64,000 nt of DNA from Amycolatopsis japonica (lineage in GTDB: Bacteria; Actinomycetota; Actinomycetes; Mycobacteriales; Pseudonocardiaceae), in NCBI RefSeq assembly GCF_000732925.1, contig NZ_CP008953.1, forward strand, positions 7,371,001 through 7,435,000. Reading direction: 5' to 3'. Positions 58,930 through 64,000 of the stretch are shown piece by piece. The notes below the pieces were generated by a model that searched no databases, was not told the DNA's origin, and worked only from the letters and a program-made list of their open reading frames with translations. The number at the start of each line of letters is the position of its first letter. Within the stretch, counting starts at the first letter, position 1. Position numbers and translations under genes: made by a program.

Positions 58930-60010
58930 CCGCCCCTTGCGCGTTCTGCTCGACGGGACCCCGCTGCTCGGTGCCAGGACGGGTATCGGCCGGTACACCG
59001 TCGCGCTGTCCGAAGAGCTCGCCTCCATGTCCGAAGTGGACACCCGCGCGGTCGCGTTCACCTTGCGCGGCTGGCGACGGCTGCGGCACGTGCTCCCGCA
59101 CGGCGTCCGGGCCCGCGGGATGCCGGTGGCCGCACGGCTGCTGCGGAAGGCGTGGCTGCGTTCGCAACTGCCGCCGGTCGAGCTGTTCGCCGGGCCGACG
59201 GACGTCGTGCACGGCACCAACTTCGTGCTGCCCGGCCGGTTCCGCGCGGCGGGTGTGGTGACCATCCACGATCTGGCCTTTTTGGACGCTCCCGAGGAGC
59301 TCGCGCCGAGCGATCACGAGCTACCGCGGCTGGTCCGGCGCGGCGCCCGGCTCGCCGACGCGATCTGCACGCCCACCAACGCCGTCGCCGACCAGGTCGC
59401 CGAACGGCTCGACGTGGACCGCGGCAAGATCATCGTCACCCCGCTCGGCGTGAACCCGGCGTGGTTCACCGCGCGCCCGCCGGATCCCGAGCGCCGCAAG
59501 GAACTCGATCTCCCGGACAAATACCTGCTCTTCGCCGGCGCCCCCGGCCCCCGGAAAGGCCTGCACTGGCTCCAGCAGGCCCACGAGGCCGCGCCGGATC
59601 TGCCGGATCTGGTGTTCGTCGGCCCCGGTTCGTTCTCGGTGGGCTCACGCTCGCGGCACGTCGGCTACCTGTCGGACGTGAACCTCCGGCGGGTCGTCGC
59701 CGGGGCGAGTGCGCTGGTGCTGCCGTCACGCGACGAAGGCTTCGGGCTTCCGGTGCTGGAAGCGCTGGCGTCGGACGTTCCCGTGGTGTGCACGGACATC
59801 CCGGCACTGCGCGAGGTCGCGGGGAACTGCGCGAGCCTGGTGCCCTACGAGGACGTCGACGGGCTCGTGGAGGCGCTGCGGATGGCCGTCAGCGACCCGC
59901 ACGCCGTCGCCACCTCGGCCGCGCGCCGCGCCCACGTCGCGAACTTCACCTGGCGCGCGTGCGCCGAACTCACCGTCGCCGCGTACCGCCAGGCGAGCAC
60001 GAAGCACTGA
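58922..60010 (+). CDS. Glycosyltransferase family 4
   Basis: This is a 362-residue GT-B enzyme from GTG 58922, overlapping the fused transferase by 8 bp. It contains VLLDGTPLLGARTGIGRYTV, VVHGTNFVLPG, VTIHDLAFLDAPEE, LLFAGAPGPRKGLHWL and DEGFGLPVLEALASD. It is the third small GT4 of the cluster, related to the genes at 53190 and 54397. Acceptor and donor are unknown. A perfect 50-bp palindrome follows its stop. Confidence 0.88.
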   Translation: MADRPLRVLLDGTPLLGARTGIGRYTVALSEELASMSEVDTRAVAFTLRGWRRLRHVLPHGVRARGMPVAARLLRKAWLRSQLPPVELFAGPTDVVHGTNFVLPGRFRAAGVVTIHDLAFLDAPEELAPSDHELPRLVRRGARLADAICTPTNAVADQVAERLDVDRGKIIVTPLGVNPAWFTARPPDPERRKELDLPDKYLLFAGAPGPRKGLHWLQQAHEAAPDLPDLVFVGPGSFSVGSRSRHVGYLSDVNLRRVVAGASALVLPSRDEGFGLPVLEALASDVPVVCTDIPALREVAGNCASLVPYEDVDGLVEALRMAVSDPHAVATSAARRAHVANFTWRACAELTVAAYRQASTKH

Positions 60011-60013
60011 CCT

Positions 60014-60063
60014 CCCGCATTTCGTCCTCTGAATGCGATCGCATTCAGAGGACGAAATGCGGG
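60014..60063. repeat. Perfect 50-bp palindrome (family D), convergent
   Basis: The sequence is symmetric about 60038/60039 with no loop; each arm is 25 bp with core GCATTTCGTCCTCTGAATGC. Each arm begins GCATT and ends AATGC, a dyad within the arm. It starts 4 bp after the glycosyltransferase stop and ends 6 bp before the rmlD stop. It is related to 1487-1548. Confidence 0.92.
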
Positions 60064-60069
60064 GCGGGG

Positions 60070-60942
60070 TCAGGAAGCGAAGTAGGCCTTCAGGGCATCG
60101 GACCAGTCCCGAAGCGGCGTGAGACCCGCCTCGCGCCACGAAGCGTTCGACAGCACCCCATACGCCGGACGTGCCGCCGGACGCGGGAATTCCGCCGTCG
60201 TACACGGCTTCACCCGAGCCGGATCCGCGCCGAGTTCCGCGAAGATCGCCTTCGCGAACCCAAACCACGTCGTCGACCCGCCACCCGTGCAATGCAGCAC
60301 GCGCTGCGAAGGCCCTTCACCCGCGGCGATCCGACCGGCCAGCTCCAACAGCCCGGCGGCGAGATCTCGCGACCAGGTCGGCGAACCGGTCTGATCGTCC
60401 ACTACGGACAGTTCCTCGCGCTCCTTTTCCAGTCGCGCCATGGTCTTCACGAAGTTCGCCCCGGTTTTGCCGTACACCCAGGACGTCCGCACGATCCAGG
60501 ACCGCGCTCCGGACCCGAGCAGCGCGTCCTCACCGGCCGCCTTCGTCCGGCCGTAGGCGTTCAGTGGGCCCAGCAGGTCGCCGGGCTCGTACGGCGAAGT
60601 CGCGTCACCGGCGAACACGTAGTCCGTGGACACATGGATGAGCGGCACCCCGCGCGACGAGCACGCGGCGGCGAGCACCCGGGGGCCGTCGGCGTTCACC
60701 GCGAACGCCCGCTCCTCGTCGGTTTCCGCCGCGTCCACCGCGGTGTAGGCCGCCGCGTTGATCACCACCGGCGACGTCCCCGTCGCCCGCGCGCGGTCCG
60801 CCAGTTCGGTCACCGCGGCGACGACCTGGCCGGTGTCGCGCACGTTCAGCTCCGAAGACGACGGGGTCGCGGCCTCCGGGGCCAGCGCCGCGAGGTCCTG
60901 CCCGAGCTGACCGGATCCGCCCGGTACGAGAATGCTCAGCAC
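60070..60942 (-). CDS. rmlD: dTDP-4-dehydrorhamnose reductase
   Basis: This is a 290-residue short-chain dehydrogenase from GTG 60942; GTG 60960 is an alternative. It shows the NAD(P) loop LVPGGSGQLGQDLAAL, NAAAYTAVDAAETDEERAF, the catalytic STDYVF and YGRTK-type (NAYGRTKAAGE) motif. It makes dTDP-L-rhamnose in the last step. rmlB lies 4 bp upstream, so the two form an operon. Confidence 0.93.
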   Translation of the reverse strand: MLSILVPGGSGQLGQDLAALAPEAATPSSSELNVRDTGQVVAAVTELADRARATGTSPVVINAAAYTAVDAAETDEERAFAVNADGPRVLAAACSSRGVPLIHVSTDYVFAGDATSPYEPGDLLGPLNAYGRTKAAGEDALLGSGARSWIVRTSWVYGKTGANFVKTMARLEKEREELSVVDDQTGSPTWSRDLAAGLLELAGRIAAGEGPSQRVLHCTGGGSTTWFGFAKAIFAELGADPARVKPCTTAEFPRPAARPAYGVLSNASWREAGLTPLRDWSDALKAYFAS

Positions 60943-60946
60943 CCGC

Positions 60947-61930
60947 TCACGCCCCCGCACGCTTCTTCAGCGGCTCCCACCACGACCGGTTTCCGCTGTA
61001 CCAGGCGACCGTGTCGGCCAGTCCGTCCTCAAAGGACTGACGCGGCGCGTAACCGAGCTCCGTCGAGATCTTGGTGATGTCGACCGAGTACCGGCGGTCG
61101 TGCCCCTTGCGGTCCTCGACCGGCTCGACGCTCTCCCAGTCCGCGCCGACGGCGGTCAGCAGCCGCTCGGTCAGCTCGCGGTTGGTGAGTTCCGTGCCGC
61201 CGCCGATGTTGTAGACCTCGCCCGGCCTGCCGCCGTCGGCGACGAGCTGGATGCCGTGACAGTGATCGTCCACGTGCAGCCAGTCACGCACGTTGAGCCC
61301 GTCGCCGTAGAGCGGGACCTTCTTGCCGTCGAGCAGATTGGTCACGAAGAGCGGGATGACCTTCTCCGGGAATTGGTACGGACCGTAGTTGTTCGAGCAC
61401 CTCGTGACACAGACGGGCAGTCCGTGCGTGCGGAAGAACGAACGGGCCAACAGATCCGAGGACGCCTTCGACGCCGAGTACGGCGAATTCGGCTCCAGCG
61501 CGTGGTCTTCGGCCCAGGAACCCTCGTCGATCGAGCCGTAGACCTCGTCGGTGGACACGTGGACGAACTTCCCGACCTCGGCCTCGAGCGCGGCCTGCAA
61601 CAGGGTCTGCGTGCCCAGCACGTTGGTCAGCACGAAGTCGGCCGCACCGGCGATCGAACGGTCCACATGGGACTCGGCGGCGAAGTGCACGACCAGGTCG
61701 ACGCCCCGCATGAGCTCGCTGACCAGGGCGCCGTCACAGATGTCGCCCTTTTCGAACCGGTAGCGCGGGTTCTTGCGCACCGGCTCCAGGTTCGCCTCGT
61801 TGCCCGCGTAGGTCAGCTTGTCGAGCACGATCAGCTCGGCGTCGGCCAAGCTCGGGTACGCGCCCGTCAGCACCTGCCGGACGTAATGCGAACCGATGAA
61901 CCCGGCACCCCCGGTGACCAGCACTCGCAT
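60947..61930 (-). CDS. rmlB: dTDP-glucose 4,6-dehydratase
   Basis: This is a 327-residue enzyme. It has NAD-binding VTGGAGFIGSHYVRQVL, the active-site STDEVYGSI, the catalytic YSASK and the RCSNNYGPYQFPEKVIPLF block. It converts dTDP-glucose to the 4-keto-6-deoxy sugar used for dTDP-rhamnose. Its product line feeds wbbL and probably other transferases in this cluster. It is divergent from the LCP gene. Confidence 0.95.
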   Translation of the reverse strand: MRVLVTGGAGFIGSHYVRQVLTGAYPSLADAELIVLDKLTYAGNEANLEPVRKNPRYRFEKGDICDGALVSELMRGVDLVVHFAAESHVDRSIAGAADFVLTNVLGTQTLLQAALEAEVGKFVHVSTDEVYGSIDEGSWAEDHALEPNSPYSASKASSDLLARSFFRTHGLPVCVTRCSNNYGPYQFPEKVIPLFVTNLLDGKKVPLYGDGLNVRDWLHVDDHCHGIQLVADGGRPGEVYNIGGGTELTNRELTERLLTAVGADWESVEPVEDRKGHDRRYSVDITKISTELGYAPRQSFEDGLADTVAWYSGNRSWWEPLKKRAGA

Positions 61931-62081
61931 CCCGCGATCCTCCCTCTACGACTTCACCGACCGGCCGAGTGTGTCACGACCGGGGCAACCTTTCACCAGC
62001 CTACGGACGTCTAACACGAGGATCAGTAGAGTTATGGGCGAGGCACGCGTGTGCCCTGGGGAGATTCGTGGAGGACCGCAC

Positions 62082-63614
62082 GTGACCGAGTGGCCCGGGC
62101 CACCCATTCCGGCGCGCCGTGGCGGCGGCGTCGTGGTGTTCGCCCGCCGCGGCGTGAAGGTCGTGTTCAGCCTGGTCTCGATCACGATCCTGGCGCTGAC
62201 CTGGTGGGGCTGGCAGTTCATCGGTGACCCGTCGCAGGGCTTCGCGACCACGAACATCTTCGAGGACAACGGCCATCCACCGGCGAAACCGCTGGACGGC
62301 GCGATCGACATCCTGCTCGTCGGCCAGGACAGCCGCACCGACGCGCAGGGCAACCCGCTGCCGCGCGAGGTCCTCGACATGCTGCACGCCGGTGTTTCGG
62401 ACGGCGAGCGCCAGACCGACACGATGATCCTGGTGCACATCCCCCAGAACGGTAAGAAGGCGGTCGCGATCTCCTTCCCCCGTGACTCGTGGGTCGAGAT
62501 CACCGGCGGTTTCGGCAAGCACAAGCTCAACAGCGCGTACGTGTACGCCTACAACGACACGTCGAAGACGCTGCAGCAGCAGGGCAACTCCGATCTCAAG
62601 GACGTCGACGCCAAGGCCAAGGACGCCGGCCGCAAGAACCTGATCGCGACGCTGGAGAAGTTCATCGGCAAGCCGAAGATGATCGACCGGTACGCCGAGG
62701 TGAACCTGTCGAGCTTCTACGAGATCACCAAGGCGATCGGCGGCGTCGAGGTCTGCCTCAACAACGCGGTCAAGGAGAAGAAGTCCGGCGTGGACCTGCC
62801 CGCGGGCAAGTCCACCGTCGAGGGCGTGCAGGCGCTCGCGTTCGTCCGGCAGCGCTACGACCTGCAGAACGGCGACCTCGACCGGATCGCGCGGCAGCAG
62901 GCCTTCCTGTCGGGGCTGGCGAACAAGGTGCTCTCCTCCGACGTCCTGATGAACCCGGCGAAGATCTCCGACCTGATCGACGCGGTGAAGAAGTCGGTCG
63001 TGCTGTCGGCAGGCTGGGACCTGCCCGAGTTCGCCGCCCAGATGCGCGGGCTGACCAGCGGGAACGTCGAGTTCCACACCATCCCGACCCAGGGCGACGC
63101 GAATATCGGCGGCGCCGCCGTGCTCCGGGTGGACCCGGCGCAGGTGCAGGCCGAGGTCACCCGCCTCACCGCCGACGGCGAGACGGCACCGACGGAGACC
63201 CCGGCCACCCTGCCGGGCGCGGAAGCGGTGACCGTCGAACTCTTCGACGGATCCGGTTCGCCCACGGTGGCCACCGAGACCCGGAACCTGTTGCAGGGCA
63301 AGGGTTTCAAACTCGCTGCCGACACCAAGCTCAGCACCCGCAACTCGACGGTCATCCGGTACGCGCCGGGCGACGACGACGCGCTGGCCCTGATCAAGCA
63401 GGTCTTCGGCACCGCGGTGCAGGCCGAGGCGGACCGTGACGTCGCCCCCGGCAAGGTGCGGGTGCTGCTCGGCAAGGACTTCAAGGGCGCGAACGCGACC
63501 ACGGCCCCGTCGAAGACTTCGATCCCCTCGAAGCCCGCTCAGCCGCCCTCCAGCGCTCCCGCGGCGCCCAGCACGACGCCGATCGTCGCGGGCAATGTGC
63601 CCTGCGTCAATTAA
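62082..63614 (+). CDS. LytR-CpsA-Psr (LCP) family cell-wall glycan ligase
   Basis: This is a 510-residue protein from GTG 62082 with GGAGGA upstream. The short cytoplasmic N-terminus precedes one helix (VVFSLVSITILALTWWGWQF). The LCP domain has DILLVGQDSRTD, DTMILVHIPQNGKKAVAISF with PRDSWVEI, and VQALAFVRQRYDLQNGDLDR. A LytR_C domain follows (VTVELFDGSGSPTVATETRN), then a Ser/Pro-rich end. LCP enzymes attach arabinogalactan or teichoic-type glycans from a lipid carrier to peptidoglycan. Confidence 0.92.
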   Translation: MTEWPGPPIPARRGGGVVVFARRGVKVVFSLVSITILALTWWGWQFIGDPSQGFATTNIFEDNGHPPAKPLDGAIDILLVGQDSRTDAQGNPLPREVLDMLHAGVSDGERQTDTMILVHIPQNGKKAVAISFPRDSWVEITGGFGKHKLNSAYVYAYNDTSKTLQQQGNSDLKDVDAKAKDAGRKNLIATLEKFIGKPKMIDRYAEVNLSSFYEITKAIGGVEVCLNNAVKEKKSGVDLPAGKSTVEGVQALAFVRQRYDLQNGDLDRIARQQAFLSGLANKVLSSDVLMNPAKISDLIDAVKKSVVLSAGWDLPEFAAQMRGLTSGNVEFHTIPTQGDANIGGAAVLRVDPAQVQAEVTRLTADGETAPTETPATLPGAEAVTVELFDGSGSPTVATETRNLLQGKGFKLAADTKLSTRNSTVIRYAPGDDDALALIKQVFGTAVQAEADRDVAPGKVRVLLGKDFKGANATTAPSKTSIPSKPAQPPSSAPAAPSTTPIVAGNVPCVN

Positions 63615-63702
63615 TCCCGGGTACTCAGCGTGGCCGACCTCACGGTGGCATAGCCTTCTCTTACGATCGGACCAGCGACAACGCCAGGGGAGGTGATCAG
63701 GG

Positions 63703-64000
63703 ATGAGCGACGAGGAAAAGAGCGTCAACGCGCGTTCTGAGCAGTTGGACGACGAGGAGCCGAAGTCCGAAGAGGACACCAAATCGGACACCGAGAGTGA
63801 CGAAGAGCCCCAGTTCGTCCCGACGCCGCACCCGCGGAATCCGCCGCTCCCCCAGCCCTCCACGCCGGCCGAGGACGAAGACGAAGCCGTCTCGGGCACG
63901 CTCGTCGTTCCCGAACGCCCGCTGCGCCGCGCCGGCCGGATCACCCGCCGGATCGCGGTCGGCCTCGTGTCCTTGCTCGCCCTCGGCACGACGGGCTACG
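63703..64000 (+). CDS. N-terminal part of a membrane protein, probably a second LCP protein
   Basis: The gene starts at ATG 63703 with GGGGAGG upstream and runs off the window; 99 residues are visible. They are very acidic with many Ser (EEKSVNARSEQLDDEEPKSE), then Pro-rich, and end with a basic stretch and the start of a hydrophobic helix (RRIAVGLVSLLALGTTGY). An acidic cytoplasmic tail before one helix, next to an LCP gene, is common for LCP paralogues, but no domain is visible yet. Confidence 0.6.
   Translation, partial: MSDEEKSVNARSEQLDDEEPKSEEDTKSDTESDEEPQFVPTPHPRNPPLPQPSTPAEDEDEAVSGTLVVPERPLRRAGRITRRIAVGLVSLLALGTTGY

Noticed and set aside
56380..59265. Very long open frame (about 960 codons) on the minus strand
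   Set aside because: It lies opposite the GT2-GT4 fusion gene. Its translation is rich in Arg, Gly, Asp and Val without domains, as expected for the antisense of high-GC codons.

Overview
The window is chromosomal DNA of a high-GC actinobacterium, most likely a Pseudonocardiales member such as Amycolatopsis (inference). The evidence is the sigE-rseA-htrA-tatB-mrp block, F420 genes (fbiA/fbiB), glucosyl-3-phosphoglycerate synthase, an actinobacterial-type dapD, a wbbL/rmlB/rmlD/LCP arabinogalactan-type wall cluster, frequent GTG/TTG starts and ATGA/GTGA stop-start overlaps. Most of the window is core genome. I saw no prophage, CRISPR array, transposase, tRNA or rRNA.

Layout. 1-5.9 kb: envelope stress and Tat region (DUF1003 protein, mrp, tatB, htrA, an LppU-like protein on the opposite strand, rseA, sigE). 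5.9-12.2 kb: O-methyltransferase, MFS exporter with divergent LysR regulator, PAP2 phosphatase, leucyl aminopeptidase, DUF3117, enoyl-CoA hydratase. 12.2-15.8 kb: a seven-gene minus-strand operon with every junction overlapping: padR, three paralogous membrane proteins, a DivIVA-like protein, an SRPBCC protein and tag. 15.9-21.3 kb: cydABDC, with a CydA lacking the usual Q-loop. 21.3-24.5 kb: gpgS, an acyltransferase and two LOG-family proteins. 24.6-35.8 kb: a secreted-hydrolase block (GH9 cellulase, M4 protease, M28 aminopeptidase, GH18 chitinase with a DasR-type operator) flanked by two related XRE/TPR regulators, the second coupled to a small-molecule kinase. 36-38.5 kb: dapE, a lipoprotein, dapD. 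38.6-41.7 kb: CHAD protein, FAD monooxygenase and TetR with a 33-bp operator. 41.7-48.3 kb: dapC-ferredoxin, GNAT, fbiA-fbiB-nudix, a TQVV-repeat membrane protein, a GntR regulator. 48.3-53.1 kb: AlkA-like glycosylase, nucleotidyltransferase, serine hydrolase, wbbL, a DUF3800-like protein. 53.2-64 kb: glycosyltransferases, rmlD, rmlB and LCP ligase(s) for cell-wall polysaccharide.

The most unusual signal is non-coding. At least eleven long inverted repeats or repeat copies, in several sequence families, sit at gene 3' ends. In five of them each arm of the long palindrome is, or contains, a shorter dyad. Several overlap a neighbouring stop codon, and three copies are translated as parts of proteins: the MFS central loop, the MFS C-terminus and the PAP2 C-terminus. 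They can act as bidirectional terminators, but the recurrence of near-identical sequences, a compensated arm change and the invasion of coding sequence look more like a dispersed repeat system. No stretch over about 300 bp lacks a gene.
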